DNA from: JACKAN01 sp964502735
Lineage (GTDB): Bacteria > Bdellovibrionota > Bdellovibrionia > Bdellovibrionales > UBA1609
DNA: 64,000 bases
Direction: 5' to 3'
Assembly (NCBI GenBank): GCA_964502735.1
Contig: CAZCYD010000002.1
Location: 62,001-126,000, forward strand
The notes under the pieces are model-generated. The model had not been told where the DNA came from and ran no database searches. It was given only the letters and a program-made list of their open reading frames with translations. A program made the position numbers and the translations under genes. Positions 52,436 to 61,673 of the stretch are shown in pieces (the first letter of the stretch is position 1; every line of letters starts with the position of its first letter).

Positions 52436-52854
52436 AAACTATTACCAATAACTCTTTAATCTTCTCTTGTCTATGCAGGCCATTTTACAGCTATTTTTTT
52501 GATATAAAATTAGTTTTTGAGGCTCTCAATTTTGGGTTTAAGGATTAAGGGGGGTAGGAGTGACGTTAAAAGGGACGTTAAGGTTGCAATTGATTAGCGA
52601 GCTTGTGGCGCCTTGCAACAAGCACTTGGAAGGTCTAACAAAAAGAAAATCTTAACGCATTTTATCCGCGGATTTGGGTAAAATACAATCGAGTGAATAA
52701 GTTAGATTGAACAACTCAAAAAGGAGGGAAGGAATCTTCTGTTGCTTTGAATCGAGTTGTGATAATACCCAGAGGTTAATTTTAATCGATGTACTTTTAA
52801 TGTAATTCATAAATTTAATGTAATTAATAAATCTAAAAGGCTGGAGTCAGTTCT
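52436..52854. other. Intergenic region upstream of ftsY
   Basis: 419 bp without a convincing gene. It holds a copy of the dispersed motif at 52648-52700 and, 20 nt later, a strong Shine-Dalgarno-like run AAGGAGGGAAGG at 52720-52731 that is not followed by a usable frame. The ftsY ribosome-binding site (GGAG) is at the end. Confidence 0.5.
52648..52700 (+). repeat. Copy of the dispersed motif
   Basis: AACGCATTTTATCCGCGG then ATTTGGGTAAAATACAATCG and AGTGAATAAG. This aligns over about 50 nt to 49347-49393. The left arm of the hairpin seen there is not preserved here. Confidence 0.6.
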
Positions 52855-54033
52855 ATGGAAGCACTTTCAGAAACATGGATATGGGTATTATTTGGCGTTA
52901 CAATTTTACTCGGCATAATACTAACAGTCGTTTATTATTTTTCTCGTTATTACTTTAAGACGAGTCGAGATGATAAGGAAGTTATTTCTAAACTACTTTC
53001 TGAGGAAGAGTCAGAGCCTCTTATTTCATCCGCTCCATCAGATCAAAAAGAAGTCGAAAAAATCGAAGATGCTGTGAAGCCCAAGGATGTTGTAAGTCCC
53101 AAGAGCATCGCAAAGCCCAAAGAGCTTAAGGAAGCTTTGTACAATACGCGTGAGGGGCTTTGGGGTAGAATTAAAGGGGTTTTTGCCAATAAGATAGGGG
53201 TAAATCAGGAGGATTTAGATAGCTTAGAGGAAATTCTCTACACTAGTGATCTGGGGCCTCAAACTGTGCAGAAGTTAGTCGAGACCCTTTCTCAAAATCT
53301 ATCAACTGAAGAAAAACAAGATGTCGAGAGGTTGAGAGGGGCTATTAAGTCAGAAATGCAGAAAATTTTTGAAGGTTGCTCTTCGGGAGTTAAGTCCCTA
53401 GTTGAGAGTGTGCGGTCGCAAAATAAACCCGCTATTATCATGGTTGTCGGAGTTAATGGTGCAGGAAAAACTACCAGTATTGGTAAACTCGCCAATCTGT
53501 TTGCCTCAAAGGGGCTAAAGACGATGGTTATTGCTGGCGACACATTTCGTGCGGCGGCACGGGAGCAGTTGGACGTTTGGGGGCATAGGGCTAATGTGGA
53601 GATTTTTAACCCTGGCAATGTGCAGGACCCTAGCGCCGTAGCTTTTGATGGCTGTAGCTCTGCCAAGGCTAATGGTTTTGATGTTGCTATTATAGATACA
53701 GCCGGAAGGCTTCATACCCAGGCTAATCTGATGGAAGAATTAAAAAAAATGAAAAGAGTTGTGCAAAAAGTTTTGCCAGAGGCCCCTCAGGAGATATTAA
53801 TTGTTCTAGATGCCAATTCAGGTCAAAATGCTTTGGTGCAGGCTAAGATGTTTGACGAGGCCTTGGACTTAAGTGGAGTCATACTCACAAAGCTAGACGG
53901 AACAGCTAAGGGCGGTGTCGCTTTAGGTTTGGCCTATGAACTGGACTTGCCTATTCGCATGATTGGCATAGGCGAAGGTATTGAAGACCTGCGGGACTTT
54001 GAGCACAAAGAATTTGTTGATTCAATTATTTAG
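52855..54033 (+). CDS. ftsY: Signal recognition particle receptor FtsY
   Basis: GTPase that docks SRP-ribosome complexes at the membrane. 392 residues. Unusually for the proteobacterial type it starts with a transmembrane helix (TWIWVLFGVTILLGIILTVVYYF), then a charged linker (about residues 40-95). N domain: REGLWGRIKGVF ... LEEILYTSDLG. G domain: GVNGAGKTTSIGKLA (G1), DTFRAAAREQL, DTAGRLHTQANLMEELKK (G3), TKLDGTAKGG (G4), and the C-terminal GIGEGIEDLRDF. All GTPase motifs are intact. Confidence 0.94.
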   Translation: MEALSETWIWVLFGVTILLGIILTVVYYFSRYYFKTSRDDKEVISKLLSEEESEPLISSAPSDQKEVEKIEDAVKPKDVVSPKSIAKPKELKEALYNTREGLWGRIKGVFANKIGVNQEDLDSLEEILYTSDLGPQTVQKLVETLSQNLSTEEKQDVERLRGAIKSEMQKIFEGCSSGVKSLVESVRSQNKPAIIMVVGVNGAGKTTSIGKLANLFASKGLKTMVIAGDTFRAAAREQLDVWGHRANVEIFNPGNVQDPSAVAFDGCSSAKANGFDVAIIDTAGRLHTQANLMEELKKMKRVVQKVLPEAPQEILIVLDANSGQNALVQAKMFDEALDLSGVILTKLDGTAKGGVALGLAYELDLPIRMIGIGEGIEDLRDFEHKEFVDSII

Positions 54034-54235
54034 CCCCAATCATTTAAGTCAGTATTCACTTAAAGCTCTGTGTAGGCTTACTGTGTAGCTGAGAATGGCG
54101 CATTGCGCATGGAGTTTGTGACAATTTTATCCCTGCCCCAAGGATCTTCCTTTGACCAGAGTTAGGTTTATATCATATGAATAATACTAGGGTCTGAAAG
54201 AATTTTACGATCAGCCCTAGAGAATACTTGAGGTG

Positions 54236-54547
54236 ATGAAATTGGAAAAGCACCTGTTTGAAGTGCAAGTTGCGGGTTTATCCTTAAAATTAAAATCGTC
54301 TCACGATGAGGAGACGGTGCGGCAACTAGCTTCACTGGTAGATGTAAAAGTAAATGAGGCATTGGAACTAGGTAAGAATGTGTCATTTCAAAATGCTCTT
54401 TTATTGGCGGCTTTACATCTAGCTGAAGATATGACTTTGCTTAAACAGATGGCTGATAAAAAGCTAAAAGCTTTGGAAAATAAATCTCTAGATATTTTAT
54501 CTGACCTCGAAGATTCTCCAATATCGCGAATTCGGCTTGATAACTGA
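54236..54547 (+). CDS. zapA: Cell-division protein ZapA
   Basis: 103 residues from ATG 54236 (GAGG just upstream; GTG 54233 possible). ZapA bundles FtsZ at mid-cell. N-terminal globular part EVQVAGLSLKLKSSHDEETVRQLASLVDVKVNE, then a helical coiled coil NALLLAALHLAEDMTLLKQMADKKLKALENK. It is followed 26 bp later by the 5-formyl-THF cyclo-ligase gene, an arrangement like zapA-ssrS-ygfA but without room for 6S RNA. Confidence 0.85.
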   Translation: MKLEKHLFEVQVAGLSLKLKSSHDEETVRQLASLVDVKVNEALELGKNVSFQNALLLAALHLAEDMTLLKQMADKKLKALENKSLDILSDLEDSPISRIRLDN

Positions 54548-54573
54548 ATTGGCTTTGAATAGAGAGAATTGAG

Positions 54574-55152
54574 TTGTTAACATCAGACAAAAAGCAAAAG
54601 ATCCGTCAGGATTTACTTTTGCGTAGAAGCCATTTAAATGAGGGTGATAAAAACCTCTTTGATCACAGAATTCAGAGTTTCTGTCGGGCTCTGCTGGAAG
54701 AGTATCGGCCCTCTATTGCCGCTGGATACAGGTCTTTAAAACATGAGGCCTCTTTGGATGGTTTGTTTTTTTCTGAAAATCAAAAGTGGGCTTTCCCTGT
54801 TGTCACTAAAAATCATTTAACATTCCGATTGGCAGAGAGTTTTCACAGTTTTGATGTGGGTTCTTTTGGTGTACTTGAGCCAAGTTCAGACTGTTTGGAA
54901 ATTCCATTAGAGAATTGTCCTCTTGTATTTGTTCCTGGAGTGGCTTTTGACGGTCGCGGCAAAAGACTGGGGATGGGCAAGGGCTACTATGATAAGGCCT
55001 TGTCAAGCTATTCAGGAGTTAAGGTTGGAGTTTGTTACAAACTTCAAATTTTAGAGGAGTCTCTTCCACATGAGGCTCATGATGTTGAAATGGACTTTAT
55101 AGTTACAGAAGATTTTATTTTATCGCCAATTCACAATAAGAGGTTAAATTAA
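54574..55152 (+). CDS. 5-formyltetrahydrofolate cyclo-ligase
   Basis: Converts 5-formyl-THF to 5,10-methenyl-THF with ATP. 192 residues, TTG start at 54574. N-terminal KKQKIRQDLLLRRSHL, the C-terminal substrate/ATP loop LVFVPGVAFDGRGKRLGMGKGYYDKAL and a final DVEMDFIVTE are family signatures. It ends with TAATG overlapping the rny start by 1 bp. Confidence 0.92.
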   Translation: MLTSDKKQKIRQDLLLRRSHLNEGDKNLFDHRIQSFCRALLEEYRPSIAAGYRSLKHEASLDGLFFSENQKWAFPVVTKNHLTFRLAESFHSFDVGSFGVLEPSSDCLEIPLENCPLVFVPGVAFDGRGKRLGMGKGYYDKALSSYSGVKVGVCYKLQILEESLPHEAHDVEMDFIVTEDFILSPIHNKRLN

Positions 55153-56735
55153 TGGAGACACAAATCATTATTACAGGTCTAGTGAGTATTATTTTGGGCC
55201 TGGGCCTGGGAGCGGGGTTATTGCATTTTTATTCAGTTATTCAGGGTAATAAAAAAAAGGAAGCTGCCCAAAAAGAAGCTGAGAGAATTGTTAATAGAGC
55301 TAAATCACAGGTATCTAAAATAGAGAGAGAGGCTGTAGCCAAGGCAAAAGACTTTGAAGCCAGAGCTAGAAAAAATGCTGAAAATGAAATTAAAAAGCAA
55401 AAGCAAAAGCTGACTCAACAGGAGATGCAGCTAAAGGATCGAGAAGTACAGATTCAAAAAGAGTACAAAAAGAAAGAAGAAGACTTGCAGACTCAGGTCA
55501 AGGATCTTAAGGATCGGGCAGAAAGGCTGGTCATTGCTGAAGAGAGAATCAAAAACATGGAAACAGAGGTTGTTGAGCAGACAAATAAACTACAGAAGAA
55601 GTTGGAGTCCATTTCAAGCTTAACCTCTGAACAGGCCAAGGAAGAACTTATGCTAGCAATGGAAGAAGAGGCTCATCGACTGGCAGCTGTGCAAATCGAA
55701 AAGATAGATTCAGAAGTTAAAAAAGAGGCCGATTTTAAGGCTAAACAAATATTGACCACGGCGATTTCTCGTTATGCAAGTGAAGTGGCTACAGAGAGAA
55801 CCGTGAGCATCATAGGACTAACCAGTGATGAGATGAAGGGAAAAATTATTGGTAGAGAGGGGCGCAATATCAGGGCTCTGGAGGCCGCCTGCGGAGTGGA
55901 TTTAATCGTAGATGAAACGCCAGAGTCTGTCGTCATATCAAGTTTTGACCCCGTAAGAAGAGAAATTGCTCGTTTAACATTGCTGAAATTGATGGAAGAT
56001 GGTCGTGTTCATCCAGGACGAATTGAGGAAGTCGTTACTCAGGTGAAGACAAAACTGCAAGAGTCCATAAAAGAAGATGGAGAGAGAGCTTGTTTTGATT
56101 TGGGTATAGTGAACATGCACAGCTCATTGCAAAACTTATTGGGAACTCTCAAATATAGACAATCAAATATGCAGAATTTGTATAAACAAAGTATTGATGT
56201 GGCTTACCTTGCAGGAATGTTAGCGGGCGAGTTAAATGCAAATGTAAAAGTGGCTAGGCGAGCAGGCCTATTGCATATGATTGGCCGCGCGATCGATCAC
56301 ACTGTAGAAGGAAGCTACGCTGCCGTAGGAGCTGAATTTGCCAGGCGTCATGGCGAGGATGATCATGTTTGTCAGGCTATCCGGTGTCACAATGGAGAGG
56401 TCGAAGCCAGGTCTTTGTTAGATCATTTAGTTCAGGCTGCCTTTAACCTAACAGAATCCCGTCCTGGAGCTAAAAGAAATAATATGGAGGGGTATATCCG
56501 CCGTTTAGAAGATCTTGAGTCCATAGGTAATAGTTTTGATGGGGTATCTAGAACATTTGCCATACAAGCAGGAAAAGAGATTCGTGTTTTAGTAGACAGC
56601 GGAAAAATCACGGATGATCAGTCTAAGATGTTAGTTCGAGATATAGCTAGAAAAATTGAACGCGAGCTAAACTATCCTGGGCAAATTAAAGTTACGGTCG
56701 TTAGAGAAACTAGAATTGTAGAACACGCGAGGTAG
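55152..56735 (+). CDS. rny: RNase Y-like protein with lost HD active site
   Basis: 527 residues with RNase Y architecture: N-terminal transmembrane helix ([20 protein letters not shown]), a long coiled coil to about residue 200, a KH domain ([36 protein letters not shown]) and an HD-type domain. The HD ligands seen in active RNase Y are replaced: KHSIE-type His becomes Gln (about residue 346, YKQSID), HD becomes HM (375-376, [11 protein letters not shown]), HH becomes HN (413-414, RCHNGE), and the AADAL Asp becomes Phe (431, AAFNL). Hydrolysis is therefore doubtful, while RNA binding and the membrane anchor look kept. The frame is intact. Confidence 0.9.
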   Translation: METQIIITGLVSIILGLGLGAGLLHFYSVIQGNKKKEAAQKEAERIVNRAKSQVSKIEREAVAKAKDFEARARKNAENEIKKQKQKLTQQEMQLKDREVQIQKEYKKKEEDLQTQVKDLKDRAERLVIAEERIKNMETEVVEQTNKLQKKLESISSLTSEQAKEELMLAMEEEAHRLAAVQIEKIDSEVKKEADFKAKQILTTAISRYASEVATERTVSIIGLTSDEMKGKIIGREGRNIRALEAACGVDLIVDETPESVVISSFDPVRREIARLTLLKLMEDGRVHPGRIEEVVTQVKTKLQESIKEDGERACFDLGIVNMHSSLQNLLGTLKYRQSNMQNLYKQSIDVAYLAGMLAGELNANVKVARRAGLLHMIGRAIDHTVEGSYAAVGAEFARRHGEDDHVCQAIRCHNGEVEARSLLDHLVQAAFNLTESRPGAKRNNMEGYIRRLEDLESIGNSFDGVSRTFAIQAGKEIRVLVDSGKITDDQSKMLVRDIARKIERELNYPGQIKVTVVRETRIVEHAR

Positions 56736-56736
56736 T

Positions 56737-57966
56737 TTGTTGTTTCCCCTAAAACCTGAAGAACAAATTGTTGAACTTAAAAAGGGCACTGTAGATTTTG
56801 TAAATGAGACTGAACTTTTGCGTAAACTTAAAAAAAGTTATGAAAAGGGAGTGCCTCTAGTTGTCAAAGCAGGATTTGACCCTTCCCGACCAGATTTACA
56901 TTTGGGTCATGCGGTTTTAATTAATAAACTAAAACAGTTCCAGGATTTTGGCCACGACGTGGTATTTTTGATTGGGGATTTTACAGCTTTAATTGGAGAT
57001 CCCACTGGAAAAAATGAAACTCGTCCTCCGCTGACTGCTGAGGAAATTTCTGTAAATGCTCAAACTTACGCCAAGCAGGTTTTTAAAATTCTTGATCGCA
57101 ATAAAACAAAAGTGGCTTATAATAATGCATGGTTTGGCAAATTTACAGGTGCGGATTTTATTAGATTAGCTAGCCAGTATACTGTGGCAAGGATGTTAGA
57201 GAGGGATGATTTCCATAAGCGATTTACTCAGCAAGATTCTATTTGTTTGCATGAATTTCTTTACCCTCTAGTTCAGGGATATGATTCTGTGGCTCTCAAG
57301 GCAGATGTAGAACTTGGAGGAACGGATCAGTTATTTAACTTATTAATTGGACGGGATATTCAGAAAAGCTATGGGGTAGAGCCTCAATGTGTAATGACGG
57401 TTCCGATTCTAGAGGGTCTTGATGGTGTTCATAAGATGTCTAAGAGTCTAGATAACTATATTGCAATAGAAGACTCTCCGACAGAAATGTTTGGTAAAAC
57501 AATGAGACTTTCAGATCCTCTGATGTTGAAGTACTACGAGCTGCTGACGGATAAGACTGTTGAGGAGATGAAAATCCTTAGGTCTGATTTAGACAATGGA
57601 AAGCTTCATCCTAGAACGGCAAAAGTTGAATTGGCTAAGTTTTTTGTTTGTCGTTTTCACGGCAAAGTTGAAGCTGAAAACGCCGAGTTAGAGTTTGATC
57701 GCATTTTCAAAAATAAAGGTTTACCCGATGAAGTGCCATTATTTAGTTATGAGACGCAAGACTCCTTGTGGATATGTCATTTGATGGTTCAAACTCATCT
57801 CGCCTCCTCGACCAGTGAAGCGAGAAGGTTGATCCAAGGGGCCGCGGTAGAAGTTGACGGGCAAAAAGTCCTAGACGTGCAATTCAAGATCGATCTTTCA
57901 GAGCCAAAAGAAGTCATAATCAAAGCAGGTAAGAAAAAGTTTGCAAAAATAAAGGTGATAAAATGA
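56737..57966 (+). CDS. tyrS: Tyrosyl-tRNA synthetase
   Basis: Class I synthetase charging tRNA-Tyr. 409 residues. HIGH-type motif [11 protein letters not shown], tyrosine-pocket region [25 protein letters not shown], and the KMSKS motif HKMSKSLDN; a C-terminal S4 RNA-binding domain ([22 protein letters not shown]). The start is TTG at 56737 or 56740, with GAGG upstream, 1-4 bp after the rny stop. It overlaps the ferredoxin gene by 4 bp. Confidence 0.94.
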   Translation: MLFPLKPEEQIVELKKGTVDFVNETELLRKLKKSYEKGVPLVVKAGFDPSRPDLHLGHAVLINKLKQFQDFGHDVVFLIGDFTALIGDPTGKNETRPPLTAEEISVNAQTYAKQVFKILDRNKTKVAYNNAWFGKFTGADFIRLASQYTVARMLERDDFHKRFTQQDSICLHEFLYPLVQGYDSVALKADVELGGTDQLFNLLIGRDIQKSYGVEPQCVMTVPILEGLDGVHKMSKSLDNYIAIEDSPTEMFGKTMRLSDPLMLKYYELLTDKTVEEMKILRSDLDNGKLHPRTAKVELAKFFVCRFHGKVEAENAELEFDRIFKNKGLPDEVPLFSYETQDSLWICHLMVQTHLASSTSEARRLIQGAAVEVDGQKVLDVQFKIDLSEPKEVIIKAGKKKFAKIKVIK

Positions 57967-58550
57967 AAGTAAAATTTCTTCCACAGGGTGAAGAATTTGA
58001 AATACAGCCAGATCAAAGTGTTATGAAACTGGCCCACCAAAAAGGGCTTAAGATTAAGTCTGTATGTAATGGGCTGCCATCCTGTGCAGAGTGTAGAATT
58101 AAAATTGTTGAAGGTGAGCACAACGTATTGCCGCCATCTGCCAAAGAGTTGAGTCTTATCGGAACGGGTCACTTTATTGATCAAAGGCGGCTGTCGTGCC
58201 AGTTAATATGTTTTGGTGACATCACTGTAGACCTCACCGAACAAATGGATAAGGTTATTCACGAGCAACAGAGAAGGCCGCAAGGTAGCCTTAAAAAAGA
58301 TGACTCTGAAGTTTCTCACGCTGTAACGGGCAATCTAATTGATTTAGAAGCTCCCTTACTTGAAGAAGTTGATGTGGCCAGAGACCGAGGTGGCCGACGT
58401 AGGGAGGGGGCTCCAGATAGGGATGGCCGTAAGAGTGGGGGGTATAGAGAGAACAGGCGAGATCACCGCCAAGGGGCAAAGGCTAGCAGTAAAAAAGGCA
58501 AAGATAATAATCGCCCCAGCAAAAGATACAAAGAAAGGCCAAAGGGTTAA
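57963..58550 (+). CDS. 2Fe-2S ferredoxin with basic Arg/Gly-rich tail
   Basis: 195 residues. The N-terminal ferredoxin domain (about 1-95) has the cluster ligands [10 protein letters not shown] and a fourth Cys in RRLSCQ, the plant/adrenodoxin-type spacing. The C-terminal part (about 115-195) is disordered, rich in Arg, Gly, Lys and Asp ([20 protein letters not shown] and further), resembling RGG tails of RNA-binding proteins. ATGA overlap with tyrS. The combination is unusual; a link to RNA or to the neighbouring rny/tyrS is only inferred. Confidence 0.85.
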   Translation: MKVKFLPQGEEFEIQPDQSVMKLAHQKGLKIKSVCNGLPSCAECRIKIVEGEHNVLPPSAKELSLIGTGHFIDQRRLSCQLICFGDITVDLTEQMDKVIHEQQRRPQGSLKKDDSEVSHAVTGNLIDLEAPLLEEVDVARDRGGRRREGAPDRDGRKSGGYRENRRDHRQGAKASSKKGKDNNRPSKRYKERPKG

Positions 58551-58581
58551 TTTACGGGTTGAATATTAATCCAAATGGTCT

Positions 58582-61536
58582 TTAATTAAAATTTAGCTGA
58601 TCATGTGGCAGAAGGCTTTTTGTTCGCTCAATATCAAGAGAGGATATTCCACCAAATCCAATAGCCAAAAATGAATTGAATCCTCCTTGATAGGCAGTGT
58701 CGAAGCCATAATAGAGGCCGAGTTTAAAAAATAAAGGGAGATGAAAACCTACGGTTGTATTTAGTGTAAGCTCAAGACCTGTTCCGGTAAAAATATCTTC
58801 TCCCCATCTTTTTCTGTAGTACCCTCTTTTTTCGGCACTGAAAGCGGCTCCATCTGTTGTAAGGGCATCAACAAAGGCTGTAGCAAATAGATCTTTTAGA
58901 AAAAAAGCAGAAGTGGAGAATCCAGAGTTGATGTTTCTTATTGGCAATGAATATTCCATATTAAGTGTGGTCATTGAGCGTCCAACAAATGTTCCCGTTG
59001 GGTAGCCTCGAAGTAAGAAGCTGCTATTGACAAGATTTGTGGCAAAATTAGCTCCTAAGTTTGTGTCCCCAATAAAAATAGATTTATTGAGATCTAAATC
59101 GTGGGCATAACTTGACACAACCTGAGTCGTATAGGTGTGTCTTGAGGGGAGGGGCTTAGTGAAATCATACCTAACTCTAGAAAAATATCTGTTAAAGTCT
59201 ATAAAATCTCTGCCTGGAAAAAATTTTTGATAAAAAAGACTAGCTGATAGGCGATTATCTCGTGGCTGCCAATTAAAATGTCCAGCATTGGTATAAGAAA
59301 TACCAGCACTAATCCCCATTCGATTTAGATCTTGATTCCAAAAATCCTGAGAAGAACTATAGACTCCGCCAGCTAAGCCGTGTAGGGAGTTATCGTCAGA
59401 TATTAGAAAGTGAGTTCCTGCATTTAAAAATTCACTTTTAACATTTAGTCCACTGCTTGGGCGAAATTCATTAATTTGCCCATAGGAAAAATTCATTCCC
59501 ACTGGGGTCATATTGTTGTTGTAAGTAAAGACACCACTGATATTTTCGCTTAAGCTATCATATGATAAATCTAGTGAATAACCCTGCTTGCTGAGTGGGT
59601 CAAAAGCTGCTGTATAGCCTTGAAATAGATATCCCCCCTCAATTGCATAGACAAACGGTATCCAAAATTGAGGTAGCATAAACTTTGTACTGACATAATC
59701 CCTGTGTTCGTAAATTTCTTGGGGATAAAAGTTCATTTCTGGTTGCTGTAATTTTTGTCTAACTGGGTATTCTTCAGAGTAAGTGAGCGACCGTCTGGTC
59801 ATAAGGTGGGGAACTATAGGCGGAATTTTTTCTTCGGATTCGATTTCTTCAAATAGTTGAGGGCCAAGGGCGGTGAGCTCTGAGATTATAAGTTGTTTAT
59901 TTTTGAGCGAATAATCAGCATTAATAATTGCAGTCTTTGAGTTCGTTAAGGCTTTGAATTCATAAAATGGGTATGAGGACTTGTACAAGTTAGGAACATT
60001 AGACTCATCACTTACAAATAGAAGTTGGTTGTCGCTGAATTTTAAAAATTTAACAGAGGAGACTTCGTTCAAAACCTGTTTTTGCTCTTTGTGGATTTCA
60101 TTAATTATGATTAGACGCTCTTTTCCGTCTGTAGACTTATAGCCAAAAAGAATTTCGTCTCCTCCGATGGGTGAGGGCAAGAAGATTCTGTGATTAATTG
60201 GCGCTGCCCATATTTCTTCAATGTGTGAAGTTTCAAAGCTGTATCTCATAAGCGAGGACCTATTGGCACCGCTTTTTACGTAGTAAATAAACTTGCCGTC
60301 GGGAGAGACCTCGGGTTCTAGGGCTCGCGCTCGGTAAGTCAGTTGTTTAATTTTTTTCGTTTTCAAATCATAAAGGAATAAGTCTGATAAAATACTAAAT
60401 CTATCTACGGGACGTAGAGTTGAAAAAACAAAAGCAGAGGAGTCAGGCAGCCAAGATATGCGATCTATCCCGTGTCCAGAAAAAACTTTTTTAGCCGTGC
60501 GGTGAGAGGCGGGTTCAGACTTGGTGTTTGAGATGTAAACGGCAAAAAAATTGTCTAGGTAGTTGCCAGCAACAAATGCTAATTTTTCCCCGTCAGGACT
60601 TAGGCTGGGGCTCATTTGCGAATCCATTTTGAAACTCATTTTTTTAAAATTTCCAGAGGGATTTTGGTTTAGTATTTGAAGTTGATAATTTGCTGAATTT
60701 TCAACTTTTAAATATGTTTCATCCAACCATGACGTCCAACTTTTTCCAGTAATGCGCTCGATGGGGTTAGTGATAAAGTAGGGGACTCTTTTCGAATATA
60801 TTTGATTGAGATTGTAAATGTTCTCGTTCGGTAAATAATTGGAGTTGAGAGCCTCACTCATTAGTAGACTGCCGAGTAGATAAGGACGGCGTCCGCCCGG
60901 CCAATCAGGGATAGAAGTTTCATTAATTCGATCAATTGTTTCTTTTCGAAGAGTATTATTTATTACAAGTGTTCGTAAAATGGCATCGCTCAGAGCGGAG
61001 TTTAATCGGCCTTTTGTTGTGAGGCGACTTTCAAGTTCAACAGCTAAACCTTCTAAGTACCAGCGCGGCAATAGCCCGTTAGGGCGCACGACACTGCCAA
61101 AAATATATTTAAGGGGAAGGTAAAATCCATTTGCCGGATGCATATTCAAAATATGAACGTACTCGTGAAGAAAAAGCATTTCGGTCCAGTCATCATAATA
61201 GGATATATCAGAGAAGGGAGAGGGAAGATTAAGATAAATCGTAATTATGGGATAAGGAAAAAATGTGGCCGACCCGTTAACGAAGTCTGTGCTGTCATTA
61301 AGAATTACAAGTGTTTTTTGTGGGAAATCTCGAAAAATGGGAACTAGTTTTTTGTGAACTCGCTCTGCAACGTTGGCGTAGTATTGGCCAATGTCTTCTA
61401 GTTCTTCGGGGTAAATAATTTCAAAGTTTTGGGTTTGCAGAGTTTTCCATTGAATTTTAGGATCAATATTAGCACGAGAAACTATCGATAGAAGTAAGCA
61501 GAAAGAAGATAAGACCCCAATTTTTAAAAAAGACAA
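58582..61536 (-). CDS. Outer-membrane metallopeptidase: gluzincin domain, beta-propeller and beta-barrel
   Basis: 984 residues. Signal peptide (SFCLLLSIVSRA). The N-terminal domain carries a zinc motif HEYVH (residues 124-128) and a possible third ligand in RWYLEGLAVE (about 162), typical of peptidase MA-like gluzincins. Residues about 300-560 contain TolB/WD40-like blade repeats (SPSLSPDGEKLAFVAG, RISWLPDSSAFVFST, EPEVSPDGKFIYYV). The last 350 residues are amphipathic strands of an outer-membrane barrel (FSYGQINEF, GLELTLNTTVGFHLPLFFKLGLYYG, FLAIGFGG). It should sit in the outer membrane with a periplasmic or surface protease head. Confidence 0.85.
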   Translation of the reverse strand: MSFLKIGVLSSFCLLLSIVSRANIDPKIQWKTLQTQNFEIIYPEELEDIGQYYANVAERVHKKLVPIFRDFPQKTLVILNDSTDFVNGSATFFPYPIITIYLNLPSPFSDISYYDDWTEMLFLHEYVHILNMHPANGFYLPLKYIFGSVVRPNGLLPRWYLEGLAVELESRLTTKGRLNSALSDAILRTLVINNTLRKETIDRINETSIPDWPGGRRPYLLGSLLMSEALNSNYLPNENIYNLNQIYSKRVPYFITNPIERITGKSWTSWLDETYLKVENSANYQLQILNQNPSGNFKKMSFKMDSQMSPSLSPDGEKLAFVAGNYLDNFFAVYISNTKSEPASHRTAKKVFSGHGIDRISWLPDSSAFVFSTLRPVDRFSILSDLFLYDLKTKKIKQLTYRARALEPEVSPDGKFIYYVKSGANRSSLMRYSFETSHIEEIWAAPINHRIFLPSPIGGDEILFGYKSTDGKERLIIINEIHKEQKQVLNEVSSVKFLKFSDNQLLFVSDESNVPNLYKSSYPFYEFKALTNSKTAIINADYSLKNKQLIISELTALGPQLFEEIESEEKIPPIVPHLMTRRSLTYSEEYPVRQKLQQPEMNFYPQEIYEHRDYVSTKFMLPQFWIPFVYAIEGGYLFQGYTAAFDPLSKQGYSLDLSYDSLSENISGVFTYNNNMTPVGMNFSYGQINEFRPSSGLNVKSEFLNAGTHFLISDDNSLHGLAGGVYSSSQDFWNQDLNRMGISAGISYTNAGHFNWQPRDNRLSASLFYQKFFPGRDFIDFNRYFSRVRYDFTKPLPSRHTYTTQVVSSYAHDLDLNKSIFIGDTNLGANFATNLVNSSFLLRGYPTGTFVGRSMTTLNMEYSLPIRNINSGFSTSAFFLKDLFATAFVDALTTDGAAFSAEKRGYYRKRWGEDIFTGTGLELTLNTTVGFHLPLFFKLGLYYGFDTAYQGGFNSFLAIGFGGISSLDIERTKSLLPHDQLNFN

Positions 61537-61649
61537 ATGCCCCTCACCCTCGCAACAGTATTGTTAACCCCAAAATTGTTCACCCACCAACATGGGGAAT
61601 CATTTCGAATAAGTTTAACACTTGCTTAATAATGGGCAATAGACTCTTG

Positions 61650-61673
61650 CTCAATTTTTTATAAAAAATTGAG
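61650..61673. terminator. 24-bp perfect palindrome overlapping a stop codon
   Basis: CTCAATTTTTTA / TAAAAAATTGAG, no loop in DNA form. It spans the stop of the minus-strand gene at 61659 and is A/T-rich; as RNA it would form a hairpin with a U-rich arm. A terminator role is inferred. Confidence 0.4.

Noticed and set aside
52720..52731. Strong Shine-Dalgarno-like run suggesting a hidden gene
   Set aside because: The following frames stop within a few codons (TTG CTT TGA), so no product is supported.
54034..54573. 6S RNA near zapA and the 5-formyl-THF cyclo-ligase gene
   Set aside because: In gammaproteobacteria ssrS lies between these genes, but here the gap is only 26 bp. The ftsY-zapA spacer has a weak ctctg/cagag pairing but no convincing 6S open-promoter structure.
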